This document shows positions 1 through 7,856 of a DNA stretch of 64,000 nt, piece by piece. The notes beneath the pieces were generated by a model. The model saw only the letters and a list, made by a program, of their open reading frames with translations, searched no databases and was not told where the DNA came from. The stretch covers positions 558,001-622,000 of the forward strand of contig CP069394.1 of assembly GCA_016887485.1 (NCBI GenBank). Reading direction: 5' to 3'. Position 1 is the first letter of the stretch; each line of letters begins with the position of its first letter. This DNA comes from Chloroflexota bacterium. GTDB lineage: Bacteria; Chloroflexota; Anaerolineae; Anaerolineales; Anaerolineaceae. Position numbers and translations under genes: made by a program.

Positions 1-139
1 TGGTTTTGCCAGCGCCGGGGGAGGCCATCAGGTTGATGGCATAAACGCCAGCGTCATCAAACTTCTGGCGGTTTGCTTTGGCCAAACGATCATTGGCATT
101 GAGTATCTTTTCTACGATTTTTATTCTGTTTTCGCTCAT
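1..139 (-). CDS. hypB: Hydrogenase nickel incorporation GTPase HypB (N-terminal fragment)
   Basis: Only the first 46 or so codons are inside the window; the gene runs off the left edge. The translation begins MSENRIKIVEKIL and reaches the P-loop (NLMASPGAGKT), the HypB version of Walker A. HypB is the GTPase that, with HypA, delivers nickel to the active site of [NiFe] hydrogenases in the cytoplasm. No histidine-rich nickel-storage stretch is present at the N-terminus. The start ATG lies two bases after the stop of hypA, so the two genes are almost certainly translated from one message. The link to hydrogenase is supported by the HoxYH and protease genes a few hundred bases away. Identification is firm although the protein is partial. 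Confidence 0.9.
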   Translation of the reverse strand, partial: MSENRIKIVEKILNANDRLAKANRQKFDDAGVYAINLMASPGAGKT

Positions 140-141
140 TT

Positions 142-486
142 TTATCTCTGCACTTCTATGCTCTCTAAGTTAAATTCATCACCAGAGATCACACGGATTC
201 TGGCGCTGCCACACCGGGGGCAAGGCGATAGCTCATCATCGAGCGTATATTTGTGATCACAATCCAAACAAATCAATTCTGCCGGGATCCTTTTGAAATG
301 TAGGGTGGCTCCTTCGCATAGGGTACCCTTGCTGATGAAATCCCAATAGAACTGGACTGAATCGTCTACTATGCTGGATAGTTTACCAATCACCAGAAAA
401 ATATCGGTGACTTTTTTGGCCCGTGCCTTTTCACCGTGCTTGCAGGCAATCTCCAGCACACTTTCGGTTACAGATAGTTCGTGCAT
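142..486 (-). CDS. hypA: Hydrogenase nickel insertion protein HypA
   Basis: This 114-aa protein has the usual HypA length. It starts MHELS, in which His2 and the N-terminal amine are the known nickel ligands. The zinc site is two CxxC pairs (CLDC near residue 73 and CPRCGS near 89). HypA passes nickel to the large subunit precursor of [NiFe] hydrogenase together with HypB, whose gene starts just after the hypA stop. The gene is oriented like the hydrogenase operon but is separated from it by the cyclic-nucleotide-binding protein gene, so it may have its own promoter in the 487-551 gap; I see no convincing promoter there. Confidence 0.95.
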   Translation of the reverse strand: MHELSVTESVLEIACKHGEKARAKKVTDIFLVIGKLSSIVDDSVQFYWDFISKGTLCEGATLHFKRIPAELICLDCDHKYTLDDELSPCPRCGSARIRVISGDEFNLESIEVQR

Positions 487-551
487 TAGTCTATTATAAT
501 ACTTTTATGATAAAAATAGTGGTTTTAGGAATGTTGCCCAGGAGCAGGCGG

Positions 552-1028
552 TCATTTGCCCTGATCCGAGATTAGTTCCAGAAGATGCAGCTTATGATTC
601 AGATAGCGTGATGCCACAATATTGGCTAACCGGCGCATGAAAATGAAGCCAAGCTCACAATCTGATTCGCAAAGTTCCATCAGAGATTCTGCGGTGAAAC
701 TGAGGGCAGCTGTGTATTCCAAGACCCGGGCAGTGCTGGTTTTTTGGCGGACCATTGGAGTCAGGCTGGACCATCCAATGACATCCAGTGATTCAGCCAC
801 AAAAATGGGTAGGATTCCATGCCCTGGCACGAAACTTTCGAGCAGGACTTTCCCTTCCAGCAAGATATAAAAGATTGGATGTTGTTCACCTTCGGAGAAG
901 ATGATATCCCCAGCATTAAATGAGCATAAGTTAGCGATTCCCGAGAGCCTGGTTATGCTTTCAGGATCAAGCTCAAGAAACCAGGGGATTGATTTTATTG
1001 TTGATGTAATATCTGCCTGATTGAGCAT
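552..1028 (-). CDS. Cyclic-nucleotide-binding domain protein without a DNA-binding domain
   Basis: This 158-aa protein is a single Crp-type effector domain (residues about 10-140): the start resembles SIPWFLELDPESITRL, followed by a GDIIFSEGE turn and a beta-roll. No C-terminal helix-turn-helix follows; the protein ends after the long C-helix region. It is therefore not a complete Crp/Fnr regulator and more probably senses a small molecule and acts through a partner. Its place between hypA and the hydrogenase maturation protease suggests a role in hydrogenase expression or activity, which is inference. An AAAGG sequence four bases before the ATG supports the start. A perfect palindrome lies upstream at 1105-1122. 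Confidence 0.75.
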   Translation of the reverse strand: MLNQADITSTIKSIPWFLELDPESITRLSGIANLCSFNAGDIIFSEGEQHPIFYILLEGKVLLESFVPGHGILPIFVAESLDVIGWSSLTPMVRQKTSTARVLEYTAALSFTAESLMELCESDCELGFIFMRRLANIVASRYLNHKLHLLELISDQGK

Positions 1029-1104
1029 TTGGACCTTTATTGATATATCATTGAGATTTCCAGCCGCTAGCTATCCATTAACAATACTTCTGACGGGCTA
1101 ATTT

Positions 1105-1122
1105 TGACATTGTATTATGTCA
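1105..1122. promoter_or_regulatory. Palindromic candidate operator upstream of the cNMP-binding protein gene
   Basis: TGACAT and ATGTCA face each other around a six-base spacer. A second inverted repeat (GTGAC-AACA-GTCAC) lies at 1133-1146. Both are in the 124-bp gap between the protease gene and the cNMP-binding protein gene, where a regulator could bind. No known factor is assigned; the symmetry is what I see, the function is a guess. Confidence 0.3.
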
Positions 1123-1152
1123 TTTTGCCCAAGTGACAACAGTCACGCGCAT

Positions 1153-1641
1153 TTATTTATGATTTATCCAGTCCCAAAGGCGGTCAATTGCCTGAGAGGC
1201 CAGGGCTTCAGTCTGTGGACTGAGCGCTCGTTCGAACTGGAAGTGATAACCGCGCACGGAAACCAGGATGGTTTCCGGCATGTGATCATAGATGGACGCG
1301 CCGATGGAGAGCACCGTGCTGGGGGACATATGGTGGGTGAGTGGAGATTTCTCGAATTCAGGCTGCAGAACTGTCCATGAAATTTCGTCCGCAACATCAG
1401 CTGTGTGAGCATCCACAAAGCACAATCGTTTGTAATGAGATATCGTCTCTGCCAGTTCCGGGTAGATCTGCAGGATGAACATTAGATCAACCTGGTCGGT
1501 TTCGACTTCCACGATCTCGCCTGGGTCTTCAGGGACGGTCTTGCCCAGCTTTTCAGCGAGGTTCTTGAGGATATGCCAACCCACGCCGTCGTCCTGGCGG
1601 TCAGCATTTCCTATGCCTATGATGAGTGTATCTGCCTGCAT
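1153..1641 (-). CDS. [NiFe] hydrogenase maturation endopeptidase (HycI/HoxW family)
   Basis: The 162-aa product has the family opening IIGIGNADRQDDGVGWHI, in which the Asp after GN(x)4 is a nickel-sensing ligand. FVDAHT and a THHMSP stretch supply the other ligand positions. The enzyme removes the C-terminal peptide of the large hydrogenase subunit after nickel insertion; HoxH next door ends with exactly such a peptide (25 residues after DPCxxCxxH). The ATG at 1641 is preferred over a TTG at 1689 because it has an AGGA eight bases upstream and because the longer form would start inside a terminator hairpin. The gene follows hoxH after that terminator (1668-1712). Confidence 0.85.
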   Translation of the reverse strand: MQADTLIIGIGNADRQDDGVGWHILKNLAEKLGKTVPEDPGEIVEVETDQVDLMFILQIYPELAETISHYKRLCFVDAHTADVADEISWTVLQPEFEKSPLTHHMSPSTVLSIGASIYDHMPETILVSVRGYHFQFERALSPQTEALASQAIDRLWDWINHK

Positions 1642-1667
1642 AATGTTAATCCTGCTTTTTGCGTTAG

Positions 1668-1712
1668 AAAAAACGATCCCCTTCTTCAATTCAATCCAAT
1701 AAGAAGGGGATC
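1668..1712 (-). terminator. Intrinsic terminator between hoxH and the maturation protease
   Basis: A perfect 12-bp stem (GATCCCCTTCTT with AAGAAGGGGATC, loop of 14) is followed on the minus strand by G then six T. It sits just after the hoxH stop and 27 bases before the protease ATG, so it should end most hydrogenase transcripts and let only read-through reach the protease. Confidence 0.85.
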
Positions 1713-1736
1713 AATGAATAGTCTTGCTCGTTCAGC

Positions 1737-3164
1737 CTAGTCGCGTTGCAATGTCTGTGTGACCTTGCCTTTGGCATCGAAAACGTCAACGGTGATCGGC
1801 ATCTGACCAATCGCATGGGTGGAGCAGGAGAGGCAGGGGTCATAGGCCCGAATAGCAGCCTCAACCCGGTTCAGCATGCCTTCCTGGACTTCAGGACCCT
1901 TGACATAGGTCTTTGCCACGGAATCAACGGCTTCGCTCATCGCCCAGTTGTTGTGCCCGGTGGAAACGATCAGGTTGACCTTTTCTAACTGGCCATTGGG
2001 GTTGACCCAATATTGGTGGAACAGGGTGCCACGGGGAGCTTCAATCACACCCACGGCCATTTCTTTCGGGTCGTGATGGGTGTTGAGGATGTCGTTGCCG
2101 AGGATATCGGGATCATCGAGGAGTTCCCTGGCCCGTTCAATGGCAAACAGGGTTTCTATCAGACGGGCATAATGGTAATAAAGTGTCTGGTAAACCGGTT
2201 TGCCATTATTGAGCTGCTTATAAAGCTCGAATTCAGCCTGTGCCAGCGGGGTATCAATATGGTCAACAGCGTTCAGGCGGCCCAAAGGACCCACCCGGTA
2301 GACACCATCCGGATAACCCATCTTCTTGTAATAGGGGAACTTCAAGTAGGACCAATTTTCGACGTGTTCAGCAATGACGTCCAGATAATCCTGGGCATCA
2401 AAGCACTCCAACTGATCGCCGACACGGTCCACAAGGCGGACATCGCCATCATAGAGTTCCAGGCCGTTTTCAGGCGTCACCAGGCCCATATAGCCGGTGT
2501 GGAAGACTGCGAATTTCTCAATGTCTTCGATATTTGCTGAAGCCCAATCTTTGATGAGCTTGATACCGATTTGAGTTGTTTCAATCGCCTGATCCAGGCC
2601 TTCGCGCATGTGATCGCGTTTTTCTTCAGTCAGGGCACGGTTGACGCCACCGGGAACAGCAAAGTTCGGGTGGATGCGGCGGCCGCCGACAGTGTAGATT
2701 ATGTCCTGGCCAAATTTACGCAGTTCGACTGCACGGACAGTCAGGGCGGGGTCAGCACCAATCAGACCAACCACATTGCGGATGGCGGGATCGGCGTCGA
2801 AGCCCAGGATCAGATCCGGGCCGGCCAGTTCAAAGAAATGCATGCCGTGGCTCTGGATCATCTGGCCCATGTGCATCAATTCCCGCAGGAGTGTTGCTGT
2901 GCGGGGCGGCTTGGCGCCCATCAGGATGTCGCCGGCTTTAGCGCTGGCGAGGTGATGGCTCACGGGGCAAATCCCGCAGATTCGAGGTGTGATCTGGGGC
3001 ATTTCGAAGTACATACGACCTTCGCAGAATTTCTCAAAACCGCGGAATTCGTTAACGTGGAAATAGGCATGGTCAACGCTGCCAGCATCATTCATGTGAA
3101 TGGTGACCTTGGCGTGACCTTCAATTCTGGTTACGGGTTCAATCGTGATTTTTTCAGCTACCAT
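1737..3164 (-). CDS. hoxH: [NiFe] hydrogenase large (catalytic) subunit, HoxH type
   Basis: The 475-aa protein carries the two paired-cysteine motifs that bind the Ni-Fe centre: RICGIC at 61-66 and DPCLSC at 442-447. It ends with His450 plus a 25-residue tail that the maturation protease should cut off. With the short HoxY and the NuoF, NuoE and NuoG-like partners, it fits a cytoplasmic NAD(P)-linked bidirectional hydrogenase (group 3d-like). The group is assigned from gene context, not from a tree. It catalyses reversible H2 oxidation. An AGGAGG eight bases before the ATG supports the start. It is the last gene before a strong terminator. Confidence 0.93.
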   Translation of the reverse strand: MVAEKITIEPVTRIEGHAKVTIHMNDAGSVDHAYFHVNEFRGFEKFCEGRMYFEMPQITPRICGICPVSHHLASAKAGDILMGAKPPRTATLLRELMHMGQMIQSHGMHFFELAGPDLILGFDADPAIRNVVGLIGADPALTVRAVELRKFGQDIIYTVGGRRIHPNFAVPGGVNRALTEEKRDHMREGLDQAIETTQIGIKLIKDWASANIEDIEKFAVFHTGYMGLVTPENGLELYDGDVRLVDRVGDQLECFDAQDYLDVIAEHVENWSYLKFPYYKKMGYPDGVYRVGPLGRLNAVDHIDTPLAQAEFELYKQLNNGKPVYQTLYYHYARLIETLFAIERARELLDDPDILGNDILNTHHDPKEMAVGVIEAPRGTLFHQYWVNPNGQLEKVNLIVSTGHNNWAMSEAVDSVAKTYVKGPEVQEGMLNRVEAAIRAYDPCLSCSTHAIGQMPITVDVFDAKGKVTQTLQRD

Positions 3165-3176
3165 TATTCGTTCCTC

Positions 3177-3719
3177 CTAGTGCCAATGCAGCTTATCGTT
3201 CTTGATTTCCGGGATCCGACCCTGAGCCAGTTCAACGAGGGCATAGAAGATCGTGTCCGCATCAGGTGGGCAACCGGGGATAAATACATCAACCGGGACG
3301 ACCTCACTCACGGCACGCACCCGGGTCATTTCTGCCAATTCAGGATCGGCGGGAATCAGACCTTCGGCATCGACGCTTTCCGCATCGATATAGGCTCTTT
3401 GCAGGGCGGATTCAACACCGACGAAGTTCCGCATGGCAGGGACGCCGCCGAAGACAGCGCAGTCACCCAGGGCGACCAGGATCTTACAGCGTTCCCGCAT
3501 TCGTTTGGCAACTTCTTCATTGTATGTGTTGTTGATGCCGCCTTCGAGGATACCAACAGTGACACCTTTTTCATCCGGTTCTTTTAAGTCGGTGATCGGG
3601 GTTGCGCGCAGGTCTACCAAATCTACGACCTGGAGAATGCGCTCGTCTATATCCAAAAGTGACATGTGGCATCCAGCGCATCCGCAAAGCCAATCAGAGG
3701 CTACAGTGGGTTTTGTCAT
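3177..3719 (-). CDS. hoxY: [NiFe] hydrogenase small subunit, HoxY type
   Basis: This 180-aa protein is short, like HoxY, without the C-terminal domain that holds medial and distal clusters in membrane hydrogenases. WLCGCAGCHMS near residue 11, an internal Cys in the GDCAVFGG region and the PGCPPDAD motif near 150 supply ligands for the single proximal [4Fe-4S] cluster. There is no twin-arginine signal, so the enzyme is cytoplasmic. Electrons pass from the Ni-Fe site through this subunit to the NuoG-like protein encoded upstream. It lies 12 bases before hoxH in the same operon. Confidence 0.92.
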   Translation of the reverse strand: MTKPTVASDWLCGCAGCHMSLLDIDERILQVVDLVDLRATPITDLKEPDEKGVTVGILEGGINNTYNEEVAKRMRERCKILVALGDCAVFGGVPAMRNFVGVESALQRAYIDAESVDAEGLIPADPELAEMTRVRAVSEVVPVDVFIPGCPPDADTIFYALVELAQGRIPEIKNDKLHWH

Positions 3720-3763
3720 AAGAATTTTCCTTTCGACTTATTACCAGTATTTTATCTCAGGAT

Positions 3764-5659
3764 TTAGGCTTCCTGGATTTGGATGGTGGGTATGCGAGCC
3801 ATCAGACTGGTTTTCCAGTCCTGATCGGGCTGGACTTTCACTGCACCAGCGATTTTTTCCAGGGTTTCAAGCGTGGTCAGGACGCCTTCGGGAGCTTCGA
3901 GGGATTTGATCGCCTTCTGGAGGCGGCCATCCATGCTCAGGTAGGTGCCGGATTCTTCAGCCCACATGGCAACTGGCAGGACGACATCGGCCGCACCGGT
4001 CAGTTGGGATTCGTAGGCGCTGAGCGCTACGACAAAGGGCACTTTTTCCAGGTCTTTGGTCAGTTTCGCGGTTGGGGCTTCATCGCCGAGGACAACCACA
4101 GCGGCTGAGGCACCTTCAGTTTTGAAGGGTGCTTCCAGACCGAGTTGGGCAGCAGCCATGCTGTTTGCGTTACCTTTGACACCCACAAGGGCGGCACCGG
4201 TCAAGTCAGCAAGTTTCAGCAGCGCATCCAGGGCAATTTCATCCGCATTGGCGGCAAAGGTCTTGCCGTATACAATCACGGGTTTCTCAGCAGCTTTTAG
4301 AGCGTCAACAACAGCTGCCAGGTCGGCGTCATCAGTGCCATTTTCAACAGCATCCACCAATTTCACCAACAGAACAGCTTCGCTGCCGGGGTTGAGGGGG
4401 AGGGTGACTTTGGCATTAGCAGCCAGGGCACAATCATCACAACCTGCCACGAACAGTTTGGTACCATCCTGAAGCTGGCGTTTGACGAAGAAACCAGCAA
4501 CTTGATGATCCTTCACCAGGTCCAGTTCGAGTGACAGGACTGCTTCGGTGTCTTTGAGGACATCCAATGAGGATTCAAAGGATTTACCGAGTTTTTCAGC
4601 CAGTTTGGAGAGCGAAGCGGTGGCTGCGCCTTCTTCCAGGGTGGTGACGGTGTCCGCAGAGAGTTTATCGGCGAAGAGGGATTTGAAATAGGCCAGTGCT
4701 TCAGCGGGCAGCTTGGTTGAGGCGAGGGCAGCCAGGCCCTTGCCGGCACCTAGGCCGGAAGCAATAGTGTCCAGGGCTTCATCCCAGGTGGCGGCTTTCA
4801 GGCTGCCATCCTTGCGGACAAGCGGGGTCACAACACGAGGGCGATCCTCTTCCAAGGGGATGAAACGGCCATTTTCGCAAAGCAAACCGTTGGAGGGTTC
4901 AGTATCCCAATCACCTTCGATCCGCACCAGGCGGTTATCCCGGGTGAGAACGTCGCGGACACAACCAATGGAGCATTCGGTGCAGACGCTGATGTGGTGA
5001 TCCACTTCTGTTTCCTTGCCCTGATAAGCGCTCTGGCGGTCGATCAATGCACCGGTGGGGCAGATCTGAACACAGGTACCGCAGGAGACACAGGTGCTTT
5101 CGCCGAGGGGCACATCATAGTCGGCTACCAGGAAGCTCTTGGCACCGCGCTCTTCAAAACCTAGGGTGTAATTGCCAACCAGTTCACCACAGGCCCGGAC
5201 GCAACGGCGGCAAAGGATGCAGCGGTTATTGTCGAGGACGATGAAGGGATGGGAAGCATCCACATCGTAGGGTGTCCAGTTTGGCTGAAGATCCCAGTGG
5301 GTCATGTCTTCATCGTAGGCCCGGTTCTGCAGTTCGCAGTCGCCACCACTGACCTGGCAGTACATGCAGAAGTGATTCCGCTCACTGAAGATCAGGGTGA
5401 GGACGAATTTGCGGGCGTCCAGAACCTTTTGGGATTTAGTATTGACCACCATACCATCGCTGGCGGGCATGGTGCAGGAGGGTTGAAGGGTTCGAGCGCC
5501 TTCAACATCGACCATGCACAAGCGGCAACCGCCATAGGGCGTCAGCTGGGGGTGGTGGCAGAGGGTGGGAACGTAGATGCCGGCTTGTTCTGCGGCTTCG
5601 AGGACGGTCGTCCCTTCCTTTACCTCAACTGTTTTTCCGTCAATTGTCAGTTTGATCAT
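3764..5659 (-). CDS. NuoG/HoxU-like iron-sulfur subunit with degenerate molybdopterin domain
   Basis: The 631-aa protein begins with a plant-type [2Fe-2S] domain (Cys34, 45, 48, 62). A His-Cys3 cluster segment follows (His96, Cys98, 101, 108), then two ferredoxin [4Fe-4S] motifs (Cys147/150/153/157 and Cys190/193/196/200). A further four-Cys cluster (Cys226, 229, 233, 261) opens a molybdopterin-oxidoreductase-like domain. The remaining 350 residues resemble the complex I NuoG C-terminus, which binds no cofactor. None of the H-cluster motifs of [FeFe] hydrogenase (TSCCPxW, FMxCPGGC) is present, so this is an electron wire and not HydA. It connects the diaphorase to HoxYH. A GGAG lies ten bases before the ATG. 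Confidence 0.88.
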   Translation of the reverse strand: MIKLTIDGKTVEVKEGTTVLEAAEQAGIYVPTLCHHPQLTPYGGCRLCMVDVEGARTLQPSCTMPASDGMVVNTKSQKVLDARKFVLTLIFSERNHFCMYCQVSGGDCELQNRAYDEDMTHWDLQPNWTPYDVDASHPFIVLDNNRCILCRRCVRACGELVGNYTLGFEERGAKSFLVADYDVPLGESTCVSCGTCVQICPTGALIDRQSAYQGKETEVDHHISVCTECSIGCVRDVLTRDNRLVRIEGDWDTEPSNGLLCENGRFIPLEEDRPRVVTPLVRKDGSLKAATWDEALDTIASGLGAGKGLAALASTKLPAEALAYFKSLFADKLSADTVTTLEEGAATASLSKLAEKLGKSFESSLDVLKDTEAVLSLELDLVKDHQVAGFFVKRQLQDGTKLFVAGCDDCALAANAKVTLPLNPGSEAVLLVKLVDAVENGTDDADLAAVVDALKAAEKPVIVYGKTFAANADEIALDALLKLADLTGAALVGVKGNANSMAAAQLGLEAPFKTEGASAAVVVLGDEAPTAKLTKDLEKVPFVVALSAYESQLTGAADVVLPVAMWAEESGTYLSMDGRLQKAIKSLEAPEGVLTTLETLEKIAGAVKVQPDQDWKTSLMARIPTIQIQEA

Positions 5660-5686
5660 AATAATGACTCTCCATTACATCTGTTT

Positions 5687-7333
5687 TCAGTCGATCTGGT
5701 AGACCCGGTGGCCGCTCATGGGGCAGACACCAGCGGGACAGACTTTAAGTTTGATATGGGCTTCTACTTCCGCCCGGAAATGCGCCAGGATATCACGCAA
5801 TGGTGAACCGGCAGTTTGACCGAGACCGCAGTTGGAAAGCTGGTAAAGCTGGTCAGCCATCATTTGCAGGTCTTTAAGGTCTTGTTCTGTGCCGACACCT
5901 TCTGCAATATTGCAGAGGACTTCATAAGATCGGCGATTCCCGATCCGGCAGGGATTACACTTCCCGCAGGATTCGAACCGGAAGAAGTTCAACAGGACTT
6001 TGGCCAGGTCTACAACACAGACATCTTCATTGCAGATCAACAAAGCGCCTGAACCCAGGGAAACGCCTGCCTTAGAGAAGGAGTCGAAATCCATGGGGGT
6101 GTCCTGCAGGCTGGCTGGGATGATGGAACCACTGGAACCACCGGTTTGAGCCAGTTTGAAATTGGCGCCGTCTTTCATGCCCTTGGCATAGATGGAAACG
6201 ACCTCACGGAGTGTGATCCCCATGGGAACTTCGATCAGGCCGGTCACGTTGACATTGCCCAGGATGGTGTAGACTTTTGTGCCGGGGCTTGAGGTTGTAC
6301 CGATGGCTTTATACCATGCCGCTCCGTTACGGATAATGGCTGTGATATTTGCCAGGGTTTCCACATTGTTGACCAGGGTTGGCTTTTGCCATAGCCCGGC
6401 AGTGGTCGGATAGGGTGGGCGGGGACGAGGCTCGCCGCGATTACCTTCGATCGATTCGATCAGGGCGGTCTCTTCACCACAGATATAAGCGCCTGCGCCG
6501 GCATGGATATGCAGTTTGAACGAGAAATCCGTGCCGAAGATATTATCCCCAAGCAGCCCGTAGGCCTCAGCCTGTTCGATAGCTTTTTGCATCCGGTGGA
6601 TTGCTAAACGATACTCGCCCCGGATATAGACAAAACCTTCATTTGCGCCAACGGCATAAGCACCAATCATCATCGCTTCGATGATGGAATGGGGGTCGCC
6701 TTCCAGGACCAAACGGTCTTTGAAGGTGCCGGGTTCACTTTCGTCGGCGTTGCAGATCACATATTTCTTTTCGCCCTTTGCGCCTGCCACGAACTGCCAT
6801 TTGAGCCCGGTGGGGAAGCCGGCGCCGCCACGGCCACGGAGGCCAGAGGCTTTGATCTCGTTGATGGTATCTTCGGGGGTCATTTCCCGGAGGACCTTAG
6901 CGAGGGCTTCATATCCATCATGGAGGATGTAATCGTCGATATTTTCAGGATCGATCAATCCCACATTTTTCAGGACGATCCGGTGTTCAGCCGGCAGGGT
7001 GCCTTTACGAGCGGAAAGCCAGGCAATCCGGCCCGTCAGGTCGTAGGGTGAAATTTGTTTTTCAGCGACAACACGACCCTTGTAAAGGTGCTCCTCAACG
7101 AGGTGGGGGACATCTTCAGGGGTCACTGAGCCGTAAATGACGGCATCAGGATAAACCAAAACCAGGGGATCAAGACCGGGTTTATTCACGTCATTGACCA
7201 TGGAGACGGTAATTTCTTCTTCTAAGCCAAAGGCTGCTAATTGCTGTTGCAGGGCATTGAAGACTTCCAAAGCGCCATGATTCAGGCTGACTTGATCGCC
7301 TGAGACCAATACCATTGAACGAATTGCTTTCAT
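5687..7333 (-). CDS. NuoF/HoxF-type NADH-binding diaphorase subunit, short form
   Basis: The 548-aa flavoprotein has the FMN/NAD signature GLRGRGGAGFPTGLKW (about 165-180), the CNADESEPGTFKDR stretch, and the C-terminal cluster motif SCGKCNPCR with a fourth Cys in SNCGLG. It oxidises or reduces NAD(P)(H) with FMN. The N-terminal thioredoxin-like domain has none of the four [2Fe-2S] cysteines of its family. Unlike the second NuoF homologue (7857-9641) it lacks the two C-terminal ferredoxin motifs. Two different NuoF proteins in one operon suggest two NAD- or ferredoxin-interacting flavin sites, as in bifurcating hydrogenases; that is inference. The start has AGGAGAAAA upstream. Confidence 0.9.
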   Translation of the reverse strand: MKAIRSMVLVSGDQVSLNHGALEVFNALQQQLAAFGLEEEITVSMVNDVNKPGLDPLVLVYPDAVIYGSVTPEDVPHLVEEHLYKGRVVAEKQISPYDLTGRIAWLSARKGTLPAEHRIVLKNVGLIDPENIDDYILHDGYEALAKVLREMTPEDTINEIKASGLRGRGGAGFPTGLKWQFVAGAKGEKKYVICNADESEPGTFKDRLVLEGDPHSIIEAMMIGAYAVGANEGFVYIRGEYRLAIHRMQKAIEQAEAYGLLGDNIFGTDFSFKLHIHAGAGAYICGEETALIESIEGNRGEPRPRPPYPTTAGLWQKPTLVNNVETLANITAIIRNGAAWYKAIGTTSSPGTKVYTILGNVNVTGLIEVPMGITLREVVSIYAKGMKDGANFKLAQTGGSSGSIIPASLQDTPMDFDSFSKAGVSLGSGALLICNEDVCVVDLAKVLLNFFRFESCGKCNPCRIGNRRSYEVLCNIAEGVGTEQDLKDLQMMADQLYQLSNCGLGQTAGSPLRDILAHFRAEVEAHIKLKVCPAGVCPMSGHRVYQID

Positions 7334-7343
7334 GAGTTTTCTC

Positions 7344-7823
7344 CTAATCGTAATTCTTCAACAGGTTTGGCACTTGCTCGGGGGTCACATTGCCATAAAT
7401 ATCATGGTCAATGATGATCACCGGCCCGATCCCACAGACGCCGAGGCAGCTGGTGGTGATCAGGGTCCATTTTTCATCCGCACTGGTTTCGCCTTTTTCC
7501 AGCCCAAGCTCTTTTTGCAAGCTCTGCCAGACCTGGCGGCCACCTGCTACATGGCAGGGTGCGCTCTCACAGAATTGGATAACATGACGCCCCCGTGGCT
7601 CTGTTGAGAGCATGCGGTAGAAAGTGGCAACGGAGAAGATGTGACTGGTAGGAATGTGCATCCGGTCACTCAACTCCTGGATAGCCTCATCCGAAATATA
7701 TCCCAGTTCATGATTGATCTCATGCAGGATAGGGATCAGTTCAGCTTTCTCGCTTCCTTGCTCTTCGACAAGCGTTCGTACGAAGCTTCGAACATCTTGT
7801 CCTCCTTTGACTTCGACAGGCAT
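7344..7823 (-). CDS. NuoE/HoxE-type [2Fe-2S] thioredoxin-like subunit
   Basis: This 159-aa protein keeps all four cluster cysteines (FCESAPC near residue 84-89 and SCLGVC near 125-130) of the 24-kDa complex I subunit family. It pairs with a NuoF subunit to carry electrons from FMN. A strong GAGGAGG precedes the ATG. It lies between the two nuoF genes; the gap to each is 10 to 35 bases, so it is part of the same transcript. Family assignment is firm; which NuoF it docks with is unknown. Confidence 0.92.
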   Translation of the reverse strand: MPVEVKGGQDVRSFVRTLVEEQGSEKAELIPILHEINHELGYISDEAIQELSDRMHIPTSHIFSVATFYRMLSTEPRGRHVIQFCESAPCHVAGGRQVWQSLQKELGLEKGETSADEKWTLITTSCLGVCGIGPVIIIDHDIYGNVTPEQVPNLLKNYD

Positions 7824-7856
7824 TACCTTCCTCCTCTGGTGGGGATCCGAAATGGT

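Noticed and set aside
2571-3587. 338-codon plus-strand frame opposite hoxH and hoxY
   Set aside because: It is a mirror of the two hydrogenase genes; there is no ribosome site or recognisable domain.
3764-5659. NuoG-like subunit as an [FeFe] hydrogenase HydA
   Set aside because: The H-cluster motifs are missing; the C-terminal half resembles the molybdopterin-type domain of NuoG.
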